Of a DNA stretch of 37,732 nt, positions 24,203 through 31,706 are shown piece by piece; the stretch's first letter is position 1; each line of letters begins with the position of its first letter. The notes under the pieces were generated by a model. The model made no database searches. It was not told the origin of the DNA and was given only the letters and a program-made list of their open reading frames with translations. Source of the stretch: Gordonia effusa NBRC 100432 (lineage in GTDB: Bacteria > Actinomycetota > Actinomycetes > Mycobacteriales > Mycobacteriaceae); contig NZ_BAEH01000070.1 in NCBI RefSeq assembly GCF_000241305.1, positions 1-37,732 on the forward strand, in the 5' to 3' direction. The translations under genes were made by a program, and so were the position numbers.

Positions 24203-25060
24203 CTAGATGATCGCGAGCCCGACGGTCGGGATGATCGTGCAGGTGTACACCTTTTTCTTATTGGTGGCACTGCGGGTGGTCACGTCGCCGTAGATGGTCG
24301 AAAGAACTCGGCCACGTCCGGTAGTGGCGATGCCGGTAAAGGTCCCCGGACCGTCCGTCGCGTTGATCTTGGCGTTGCGCTTGAGGGAGAACTGTCCCGT
24401 GCGCCCGTTGTCGATGTTGATCCAGCTGACCTGCAATGGGCGACCGGTGTTGTTCAGTGCGGGCCCGGTGCCGAGGCTGGTGTAGACATAACCGGCTTGG
24501 CCGCGCTTGGGGCCGGGGGCGGGGGCTTTCTGTGGTCCGGCGGTAACCAGGGCGCGACCCATCGAATTGCCGCCGTTGGGAGAGCCGTTGCCGGCCATGC
24601 AGCCAAAGCCGAGGGTTGGGTAGAGGAATTCCTGAATGCGCGGCTTGCTGGGCCCCTTGGGGATCGTCGGGTCGCCGGGCTTTGCCACTTCGGACCGCAG
24701 CATTTCGCTGACCTGGCGTTCGCCGGGTTCGCCGAGGAAGGCAATGACCTTGTCCCACATGGCTTTCACCTCGGTCGGCACTCCCGGTGCGGCCGCAAGA
24801 GTGCGTGCCTGCTTCAGAAGATCGCCGTTGACCTTGCCGTTCGCGTCCGGAGTGGCCGCCGACCCGATGATGGCCGGAGCGAAGGCGCCGAGCGACTTGA
24901 GCGCATGTTCGTTGACGGTGGGCTTCGCGGGAGCGGGAGCAGCGGTAGCGATACCTCCGACGGTCAATGATGCCGCGGCAGCGAGGGCGCTGGCGGCGAT
25001 GAGTCGCCGGCCGAACTTGGTCGGGGATGAGTTCGGCACTCGTGTGAGACGCACGGTCAC
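24203..25060 (-). CDS. Secreted protein, local paralogue
   Basis: A 285-aa protein with a signal peptide (RRLIAASALAAAASLTVGGIATAAPA). The mature part has a helical region with LKSLGAFAPAIIGSA and VPTEVKAMWDKVIAFLGEP, then a Gly-rich stretch starting FGCMAGNGSPNGGN. It ends with the shared domain QVSWINIDNGRTGQF...GRGRVLSTIYGDV...YTCTIIPTVGL, which carries a second Cys. GTG 25060 is chosen because AAGGA precedes it by about 6 nt; TTG 25084 in frame is less likely. The parallel layout with the 23134-23940 gene points to tandem duplication and divergence. Confidence 0.78.
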   Translation of the reverse strand: MTVRLTRVPNSSPTKFGRRLIAASALAAAASLTVGGIATAAPAPAKPTVNEHALKSLGAFAPAIIGSAATPDANGKVNGDLLKQARTLAAAPGVPTEVKAMWDKVIAFLGEPGERQVSEMLRSEVAKPGDPTIPKGPSKPRIQEFLYPTLGFGCMAGNGSPNGGNSMGRALVTAGPQKAPAPGPKRGQAGYVYTSLGTGPALNNTGRPLQVSWINIDNGRTGQFSLKRNAKINATDGPGTFTGIATTGRGRVLSTIYGDVTTRSATNKKKVYTCTIIPTVGLAII

Positions 25061-25348
25061 GGTGTCCTTACGGTTGTCGGTCAATAGTGCCCCCGGCCGG
25101 AGTCAGTCTAAGGGGTCTGCTGGCACGCCGCGCCGGGCGGCAGGAGTCTGGGAGCGAGCTTAATGGACCGAGTCGGCGTCACGTGTGTCTGGTGATGCAA
25201 TTGTTACGCATGTGGTTTCGGGATTTCATATTGAAGAGGTCGAGCGAGGTGATTCGATGACGATGAGCAACTGCCTCCTATCATTGGGGACGCCGGTCGC
25301 TGATCGGTCGGCCAGAGCTGGTCGAGTCGAGCAACCCCAGAGGCGGAC
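25061..25348. other. Intergenic region before the thiB-like gene
   Basis: A 288-bp divergent region between the secreted-protein gene and the transporter operon. I looked for a TPP riboswitch (CTGAGA and ACCTGAT-like words in order) and see none. No strong promoter pair stands out. A short GCCG...CGGC stem lies near 25125. Confidence 0.4.
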
Positions 25349-26395
25349 ATGGTCAAACGCGCTGACAGGTTCAATAATTGGTGGAGCCGGGCGACGGTCG
25401 CGGTAATCGCCGTAACCGCTTCGATGCTGGGACTCATCTCCTGCGGCTCCGACGATTCCGCGTCGCAGGTGGTCTTGTTGACCCATGAATCGTTCGCCCT
25501 GCCCGACGATGTGGTGGCGCAGTTCAAGGCCCAGACCGGTTTGGAACTCAAGATCGTCAAATCCGGCGACGCCGGACAACTGGCGTCGACGGTGTCGCTC
25601 ACTCCCGGATCGCCGAAGGGCGATGCGGTCTTCGGCATCGACAACACCTTCGCTTCGCGTCCTGTCCGGGCCGGCGCCTTGTCGCCGTACACGTCACCCG
25701 AGTCGGTAAACGGTGCCGATGACTACGCACTGCCCGATGCGAAAGGCTTGCTCACCGCGGTTGACCGTGGCGACGTCTGTCTCAACGTCGACGACAAGTG
25801 GTACGACAGCAAAGGCCAGCCACCGCCGACATCGTTGGCCGATCTCACCAAACCCGAATACGCCGGACAGACGGTCGTACTTGATCCGGGTACCTCATCG
25901 CCGGGAATCTCGTTCCTGCTCACCACTATTGGTGTCTACCCGCGGACGTGGCAGGACTACTGGCGCACCCTGAAGAACAACGGCGTGACGGTGGTGTCGG
26001 GATGGGAAACCGCGTACAACCAACTCTTCAGTGCTGGAACGGGCAAGGGGGACAAGCCAATTGTGGTGTCCTACGCGTCGTCGCCGGCAGCGACGCCCGG
26101 CACGTCAGCGTTGTTGAAAAGCTGCTTTAGGCAGGTCGAGTATGTCGGTGTCCTCAAGGGCGCCGCGAATGAGGAAGGCGCCCGCAAGGCCGTCGACTTC
26201 CTGCTGAGTCCCACTGTGCAGAAAGCACTTCCATCGTCTATGTACGTCTACCCGGTGCGGAAGAACACGCCACTGCCCGACGGCTGGCAGGCCCGCGCCC
26301 CGATACCCGAGTGGACGGTCAACATGCCGCCGTCCTATATCGCCGACAACCGGGAGCAATGGCTGACGCAGTGGCGCACCGTGATGGGTCGGTAG
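25349..26395 (+). CDS. thiB: Thiamine-type ABC transporter substrate-binding lipoprotein
   Basis: A 348-aa lipoprotein. The signal peptide ends in the lipobox LISC with Cys32 as the lipidation site. The mature part follows the ThiB pattern closely: VVLLTHESFALPDDVVAQF, KIVKSGDAGQLASTVSLTPGSPKGDAVFGIDNTF, then VCLNVDDKWY and later VSGWETAYNQLFSAG. ThiB binds thiamine and its phosphates outside the membrane. It is the first of three transporter genes. The assignment rests on sequence resemblance; a related iron or other organic-cation substrate is less likely. Confidence 0.8.
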   Translation: MVKRADRFNNWWSRATVAVIAVTASMLGLISCGSDDSASQVVLLTHESFALPDDVVAQFKAQTGLELKIVKSGDAGQLASTVSLTPGSPKGDAVFGIDNTFASRPVRAGALSPYTSPESVNGADDYALPDAKGLLTAVDRGDVCLNVDDKWYDSKGQPPPTSLADLTKPEYAGQTVVLDPGTSSPGISFLLTTIGVYPRTWQDYWRTLKNNGVTVVSGWETAYNQLFSAGTGKGDKPIVVSYASSPAATPGTSALLKSCFRQVEYVGVLKGAANEEGARKAVDFLLSPTVQKALPSSMYVYPVRKNTPLPDGWQARAPIPEWTVNMPPSYIADNREQWLTQWRTVMGR

Positions 26396-26399
26396 AGAG

Positions 26400-28034
26400 T
26401 TGCGTCTGCGGTTTGGCGCGCTCGCGCTCGTTCCGACGCTCTTCCTGGGTGTCTTCTTCCTCTGGCCGCTCGCTGCGCTGATCAACCGGGCACTTCACGA
26501 CACTGCCGGCGCCCCACTCGGCGAAACACTGACCCGCACCCACGCCTGGAGCCTGCTGGGCTTCACCCTTGGGCAGGCAGCCGCATCCACGCTGCTCACG
26601 GTTATCGTTGCGGCGCCGATCATTTGGCTGGTGGCGCGGATCGATTTTGCCGGCTCACGACTTCTCATGGTGATTGTCACGGTGCCGTTCGTACTGCCGA
26701 CCGTGGTTGTCGGCGTGGCCTTCCGTACGGTTTTCGACGGCCCGTTGAAGTTCCTCGGCGTGACGTCGGGGCTATATCCGATTCTCGCCGCACATATCTT
26801 CCTGAATGTCGCGGTGGTCGTTCGGGTGGTCGCCGCGGCCTGGCAGGGAATAGACGGCCGCGCCGCCGAGGCCGCCCGTACGTTGGGGGCCGCGCCGTGG
26901 CGGGCATTCCACACGGTAACCCTGCCCCGACTGTTACCGGCGCTCGCGGGATCTGCCGCGCTCGTATTCCTGTTCTGCTCAACTAGTTTCGGTGTCATTA
27001 TCATTCTCGGTAACGGCGAACTGCAGACATTGGAAACCGAAATCTACACCCGGGCGATCGGCTATTTCCAGATCTCCGATGCGGTGGTCTTGTCGATGCT
27101 GCAGATCGTTGTCGTTCTCGCCGCGCTAGGGCTCGTACGACTATGCGGCGCAGGCGGATCGGGTGCGGCCGATGGTGCGATGGCCGCGCAGCGCGCCGGC
27201 CGTCGACGCCGCGCCGTCGGTCTTGTACGAGTCGCGGTGGGAGCGGTGTGTGCGTGGACTGTGCTGTGGCTCGTCGCTCCGCTCGTGGTGCTGGCGCTCT
27301 GGTCGGTGCGCCCACAGGCCGGTGGCCCCTGGACACTCGCGGGTTACCGGAGTCTGGTCACTCCGATCAACGGCGTCACACCATTGGAGACGTTGGGCTA
27401 CAGCACCTTTAGTGCGGCGGTCGCAGCGACCGTGGCACTCCTTATCGGCATGTTGGGCGCGTTGGTGATCTCGCGGGGAGGGCGGATCGCTGGCGGCGTC
27501 GGCAACTTCGTCTCGACTCTGCCGCTGGGGATCAGTGCGGTCACGCTGGGGTTCGGATACCTGATCGTGCTCGCGGCGCTTCCTCGCGACGTACGCACTT
27601 CACCGCTGATCATCCCGGCTGTCCAATCACTTATCGCGATCCCCGTGGTTATCAGGATTCTGGTACCCGCCCTCGACGCGATTCCGCTGCGAGCGCGCCA
27701 GGCGGCCGCGACGCTGGGCGCATCGCCAGTGCGGGTCTGGACGACTATCGAGATGCCGATGGTTGGTCGATCACTCGGTGCCGCAGCGGGTTTCGCGTTC
27801 GTGATGGCGCTGGGCGAATTCGGGGCAACCGGCTTTCTGGCCTTACCCGACACCACGACGTTACCGGTGCTGATCGGGTCGGCGCTGAATAAACCGGGTT
27901 CGGATCAAGTGGCGACGGCGATGGCGTGTTCGATGTTGCTGGTGGTGGCGACGACGGTAGCCGTTCTGGTCATCGAGTTGGTCGGCCGTCCGTCCGGCCG
28001 TCTCGCTGGCCGGTCCGCGGAACCGAGGCGCTGA
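26400..28034 (+). CDS. thiP: ABC transporter permease, fused double domain (ThiP-like)
   Basis: A 544-aa permease with two homologous halves, each of about six spans. Each half has an EAA loop that contacts the ATPase: AAEAARTLGAAPWRAFHTVTLPRLLP near residue 157 and ARQAAATLGASPVRVWTTIEMPMV near residue 431. Fused double permeases of this size are typical of the ThiP and FbpB types. It starts at TTG 26400, four bases after the thiB stop, with a weak GAGAG site, and its stop overlaps the next start by 3 nt (ATGA). Confidence 0.82.
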   Translation: MRLRFGALALVPTLFLGVFFLWPLAALINRALHDTAGAPLGETLTRTHAWSLLGFTLGQAAASTLLTVIVAAPIIWLVARIDFAGSRLLMVIVTVPFVLPTVVVGVAFRTVFDGPLKFLGVTSGLYPILAAHIFLNVAVVVRVVAAAWQGIDGRAAEAARTLGAAPWRAFHTVTLPRLLPALAGSAALVFLFCSTSFGVIIILGNGELQTLETEIYTRAIGYFQISDAVVLSMLQIVVVLAALGLVRLCGAGGSGAADGAMAAQRAGRRRRAVGLVRVAVGAVCAWTVLWLVAPLVVLALWSVRPQAGGPWTLAGYRSLVTPINGVTPLETLGYSTFSAAVAATVALLIGMLGALVISRGGRIAGGVGNFVSTLPLGISAVTLGFGYLIVLAALPRDVRTSPLIIPAVQSLIAIPVVIRILVPALDAIPLRARQAAATLGASPVRVWTTIEMPMVGRSLGAAAGFAFVMALGEFGATGFLALPDTTTLPVLIGSALNKPGSDQVATAMACSMLLVVATTVAVLVIELVGRPSGRLAGRSAEPRR

Positions 28035-29077
28035 TGTTGGAGATTTCGAAACTGGTTGTCGCATATGGTGATACCACGGTTCTGGATGGTTTGGACTGGG
28101 CCGCGGGTGACGCCGACCGGTTGGTTACCGTGGCGCTCGGCCCATCGGGGTGTGGAAAGTCGACCTTACTGCGGGCGATCGCCGGTCTGGAACCCGTTGT
28201 ATCCGGGTCGATTTCCTTCGACGGCGTCGATTTAGCCAATACCCCGCCGCATCGTCGTGGTTTCGGGGTGGTGTTTCAAGACGGCCAGCTATTCACCGGA
28301 CGTAGCGTCGAATCAAATGTCGCCTATGGCCTGCGGATGCGCGGGGTCTCCCGCAACGAGGCGAACAAGCGGGTCGCGGAAATGCTCGATCTGGTGAAAT
28401 TATCCGGCTACCAAAAGGTTTCGGTCGACGAGCTGTCCGGTGGACAGGCGCAGCGTGTGGCGCTCGCTCGTGCACTGGCGCCGCAGCCCCGATTGCTCTT
28501 ACTCGACGAACCCCTCGCGGCCCTGGACCGGTTGCTGCGGGAACAATTGGTCGGGGAGATCTCCGACATCATTCGGGCCACCGGCACTCCGACGATCATG
28601 GTTACCCACGATCACACCGAAGCGGCGGTGCTGGGTGATCAGATTTCGGTCGTCTCGGGCGGCGTCGTCACTCAGACTGACACCCCGCAGGATTTGTGGC
28701 GTTACCCGGTCGACGAAGCTACCGCAACGTTCCTCGGTGTCACGGCGATAGTGTCAGCGACGGCGACCGGGTCGGTATTATCAACGGCCCTTGGCGATTT
28801 CGACACTGGAGGCCGTGTGCCGAGCGCGACCGGACCTCTGACCATTGGTCTTCGTCCGGATGCGACGGCCGTATGCGATCCATCGAATGCCGCGGTCACC
28901 GGCTTGGTCACCAGGGTTACTTCCCTGCCGAGCGGTCTGCGTCTACGAGTCTCGGTCGCCGACCTTCAGATCGACGCCGAAGCCGATCACGAATTGACCG
29001 ACGTCACGGTTGGTGACGACGTTGGATTGCGCGTGATACCCGATCGGGTGGCCTTTATCGGAGTGCGGCGAGGGTGA
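28034..29077 (+). CDS. thiQ: ABC transporter ATP-binding protein (ThiQ-like, with C-terminal TOBE region)
   Basis: A 347-aa ATPase. Walker A is GPSGCGKST (36-44), the ABC signature is LSGGQ (134-138), Walker B is LLLLDEP around Asp158, and the switch His is in VTHDHTEA. The last 100 residues form a strand-rich region that looks like a TOBE-type regulatory domain. Enterobacterial ThiQ is about 230 aa and lacks this, so regulation may differ. It overlaps thiP by ATGA and the Nudix gene by GTGA, so the four genes form one operon. Confidence 0.82.
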   Translation: MLEISKLVVAYGDTTVLDGLDWAAGDADRLVTVALGPSGCGKSTLLRAIAGLEPVVSGSISFDGVDLANTPPHRRGFGVVFQDGQLFTGRSVESNVAYGLRMRGVSRNEANKRVAEMLDLVKLSGYQKVSVDELSGGQAQRVALARALAPQPRLLLLDEPLAALDRLLREQLVGEISDIIRATGTPTIMVTHDHTEAAVLGDQISVVSGGVVTQTDTPQDLWRYPVDEATATFLGVTAIVSATATGSVLSTALGDFDTGGRVPSATGPLTIGLRPDATAVCDPSNAAVTGLVTRVTSLPSGLRLRVSVADLQIDAEADHELTDVTVGDDVGLRVIPDRVAFIGVRRG

Positions 29078-29475
29078 AAACGGTTGTCGCAGCGGCGATA
29101 GTCCGGGATCAGAAACTGTTGTTGGCGCAGCGCAGTTATCCCGACGACGTCGCCGGATTGTGGGAATTGCCGGGCGGCAAAGTCGAGGATGGAGAGGCGG
29201 TCAGTGTTGCTCTGGAGCGTGAGATCGCCGAGGAGTTGAGTGTCCGGATCGGCATCGGACGCGGCGTCGGCGAGCCGGTTGTGTTGCGCGACAACCTAAT
29301 TCTCGTCGCCCGACATGCGTGGCTGGTTGAGGGTGAGCCGGTCGCGGTCGAGCATTCGGCGGTGACCTGGGTGAGCGCCGGTGAACTTGGCGCGATGGCG
29401 CGGGCGGGCGAACTGGTTCCGGCCGATGCGGTGTGGTTGGACGACTTGGTGGCGTTGCTGGGCGAGTCGGAGTAG
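29074..29475 (+). CDS. mutT2: MutT2-like Nudix (d)NTP pyrophosphohydrolase
   Basis: A 133-aa Nudix hydrolase. The Nudix box GGKVEDGEAVSVALEREIAEEL has all Mg-binding Glu residues. The opening VVAAAIVRDQKLLLAQRS and the end VPADAVWLDDL match mycobacterial MutT2 (Rv1160), which hydrolyses dCTP and 5-methyl-dCTP rather than mainly 8-oxo-dGTP. It starts at GTG 29074, overlapping the ATPase gene by 4 nt. It opens a block whose order (mutT2, typA, lpqW, mshB, Rv1171, fbiC) matches M. tuberculosis. Confidence 0.8.
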   Translation: MKTVVAAAIVRDQKLLLAQRSYPDDVAGLWELPGGKVEDGEAVSVALEREIAEELSVRIGIGRGVGEPVVLRDNLILVARHAWLVEGEPVAVEHSAVTWVSAGELGAMARAGELVPADAVWLDDLVALLGESE

Positions 29476-29500
29476 CGGGCGCGGCACTGGATCGTTACTA

Positions 29501-29677
29501 CTACGCCGCCCGCGCCTTCTTCAGCGCTTTCGCGAACTGCTTTTCCGACATGTTCTCGGCGTGTGCTTTGCGCAGTCGATGGAGCACTACCGGGCATTTT
29601 GTGCATCGCTTCGACGAGCGGCAGCACTTCTTCTTCGGCTTTACGCTGCGGATCTTCGCCGGCGACATCTTGCTCAC
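29501..29677 (-). CDS. Small Cys/Lys-rich conserved protein
   Basis: A 58-aa protein with a basic, Cys-rich centre: KPKKKCCRSSKRCTKCPVV has four Cys in the pattern CC-x5-C-x2-C at residues 18-28, followed by a helix with HAENMSEKQFAKALKKARAA. It resembles small proteins that I recall from other Mycobacteriales next to typA, with a likely zinc site, but no function is known to me. GTG 29677 is used; ATG 29668 is possible. It lies antisense in the gap between mutT2 and typA. Confidence 0.6.
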   Translation of the reverse strand: MSKMSPAKIRSVKPKKKCCRSSKRCTKCPVVLHRLRKAHAENMSEKQFAKALKKARAA

Positions 29678-29773
29678 CTAGGCAAATTAGCACAGCCTAA
29701 GTGGGCTGTGATCGGCGTCTCAACGCATGGGCGGATACTCTGTGAGGGTTGACCGCCATACGAAAGAGAGCCA

Positions 29774-31687
29774 GTGAGCGTCGCTCCTAACTTCCGCAAC
29801 GTCGCGATTGTCGCGCACGTCGACCACGGCAAGACCACTTTGGTCGATGCCATGCTGCGCCAGTCAGGCGCGTTCGCTGAGCGCGCGGAGCTGGTCGATC
29901 GAGTCATGGACTCCGGTGACCTCGAACGCGAGAAGGGAATCACCATTCTCGCGAAGAACACCGCGGTTCACCGTACCCAGCCCGACGGTACCGAAGTCGT
30001 CATCAACGTCATCGATACCCCCGGCCACGCCGACTTCGGTGGCGAGGTCGAACGCGGCCTGTCGATGGTCGACGGCGTCGTGCTGCTCGTCGACGCATCC
30101 GAGGGGCCGCTGCCACAGACCCGCTTCGTGATGCGTAAGGCGCTGTCGGCGTCGTTGCCGGTGATCCTGGTCGTGAACAAGACCGACCGTCCCGACGCCC
30201 GCATCGACGAGGTCGTCACCGAAAGTCAGGACCTGCTCCTCGACCTCGCTTCCGACCTCGACGATGCCGAGGCCGCTGCCGCCGCCGAACTGGCGCTGGA
30301 CCTGCCCGTCCTCTACGCATCGGGCCGCGCGGGCGTCGCCAGCACCGTCAAACCGGAGAACGGCACCGTTCCCGAGGGCGAGAACCTCGACGCCTTCTTC
30401 GACGTGCTTCTTGAGTATGTGCCCGCCCCGAAGGGCGAGGTCGAAGCTCCGCTGCAGGCGCATGTCACCAACCTCGACGCGTCGGCCTTCCTCGGTCGCC
30501 TCGCACTCGTTCGCATTCACAACGGCACGCTGCGTAAAGGTCAGCAGGTTGCCTGGCTACGCGAGATCGACGGCGAGCCCGTCGTCGAAAAGGCGAAGAT
30601 CACCGAATTGCTCGCGACCGTCGGCGTCGAGCGCCAGCCGGCTGAGTCCGCGGTCGCGGGAGACATCGTCGCGGTTGCCGGCATGCCGGAGATCATGATC
30701 GGTGACACCCTGGCCGACCTGGAGAACCCACAGGCGCTGCCGCGAATCACCGTCGACGAACCCGCGATCTCGGTGACCATCGGCACTAACTCGTCGCCGC
30801 TGGCCGGCCGCGAAAAGGGCAACAAGCTGACCGCGCGGATGGTCAAGACCCGACTCGACACCGAACTCATCGGCAACGTGTCATTGCGTGTCCTCGACAT
30901 CGGCCGCCCCGACGCCTGGGAGGTGCAGGGTCGCGGTGAGCTGGCCCTGGCTATCCTCGTCGAGCAAATGCGCCGCGAGGGTTTCGAACTGACCGTCGGA
31001 AAGCCTCAGGTGGTCACCCGTCAGGTCGACGGCAAGACGCACGAGCCTTTCGAGCACCTGACCATCGACGTTCCCGAGGAACACCTCGGCGCGGTGACCC
31101 AGTTGCTCGCCGCTCGCAAGGGCCGCATGGACCAGATGAACAACCACGGCCACGGCTGGGTCCGGATGGAATTCGTGGTGCCCTCCCGCGGTCTGATCGG
31201 TTTCCGCACCGATTTCCTCACCGAGACTCGTGGCACCGGTATCGCCAACGCCGTATTCGACGGCTACGCGCCGTGGGCCGGCGAAATCCGCGCCCGCCAC
31301 ACCGGTTCACTGGTTAGTGACCGTCAGGGCACTGTTACACCGTTCGCGATGATCCAGTTGGCCGACCGCGGCACCTTCTTCGTGCATCCGGGAGACGACA
31401 GCTACGAGGGCCACGTGGTGGGTATTAACCCACGCCAGGAAGACCTCGACATCAACGTCACTCGTGAGAAGAAACTGACCAATATGCGTCAGTCGTCAGC
31501 CGACGTGATGGAAACCCTGGCCAAGCCGATGCAACTCGACCTCGAAGGCGCGATGGAGTTCTGCGCCGCGGACGAATGCGTGGAGGTGACCCCCTCGGTC
31601 GTGCGGGTGCGTAAGGTGCATCTCGATGCATCGACGCGAGCACGTGAACGGTCCCGGGCCAAGTCCCGCGACCAGAGCGCAGGTTAG
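29774..31687 (+). CDS. typA: Translational GTPase TypA/BipA
   Basis: A 637-aa ribosome-associated GTPase. The P-loop is AHVDHGKTT (14-22), switch I lies in EREKGITI, G3 is DTPGHADFGGEV and G4 is NKTD. After the GTPase and second domains come the EF-G-like domain III and domain V and the TypA-specific end with KPMQLDLEGAMEFCAADECVEVTP. TypA aids ribosome assembly under stress. GTG 29774 has a weak GAAAGAGAG site upstream. It lies 96 bp after the small Cys-rich gene and 19 bp before lpqW. Confidence 0.95.
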   Translation: MSVAPNFRNVAIVAHVDHGKTTLVDAMLRQSGAFAERAELVDRVMDSGDLEREKGITILAKNTAVHRTQPDGTEVVINVIDTPGHADFGGEVERGLSMVDGVVLLVDASEGPLPQTRFVMRKALSASLPVILVVNKTDRPDARIDEVVTESQDLLLDLASDLDDAEAAAAAELALDLPVLYASGRAGVASTVKPENGTVPEGENLDAFFDVLLEYVPAPKGEVEAPLQAHVTNLDASAFLGRLALVRIHNGTLRKGQQVAWLREIDGEPVVEKAKITELLATVGVERQPAESAVAGDIVAVAGMPEIMIGDTLADLENPQALPRITVDEPAISVTIGTNSSPLAGREKGNKLTARMVKTRLDTELIGNVSLRVLDIGRPDAWEVQGRGELALAILVEQMRREGFELTVGKPQVVTRQVDGKTHEPFEHLTIDVPEEHLGAVTQLLAARKGRMDQMNNHGHGWVRMEFVVPSRGLIGFRTDFLTETRGTGIANAVFDGYAPWAGEIRARHTGSLVSDRQGTVTPFAMIQLADRGTFFVHPGDDSYEGHVVGINPRQEDLDINVTREKKLTNMRQSSADVMETLAKPMQLDLEGAMEFCAADECVEVTPSVVRVRKVHLDASTRARERSRAKSRDQSAG

Positions 31688-31706
31688 TAGAGGCGGGGGT
31701 CCCCAC

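Noticed and set aside
25061..25348. TPP riboswitch upstream of the thiB-like gene
   Set aside because: The conserved CTGAGA and ACCTGAT-like words in the right order are not present.
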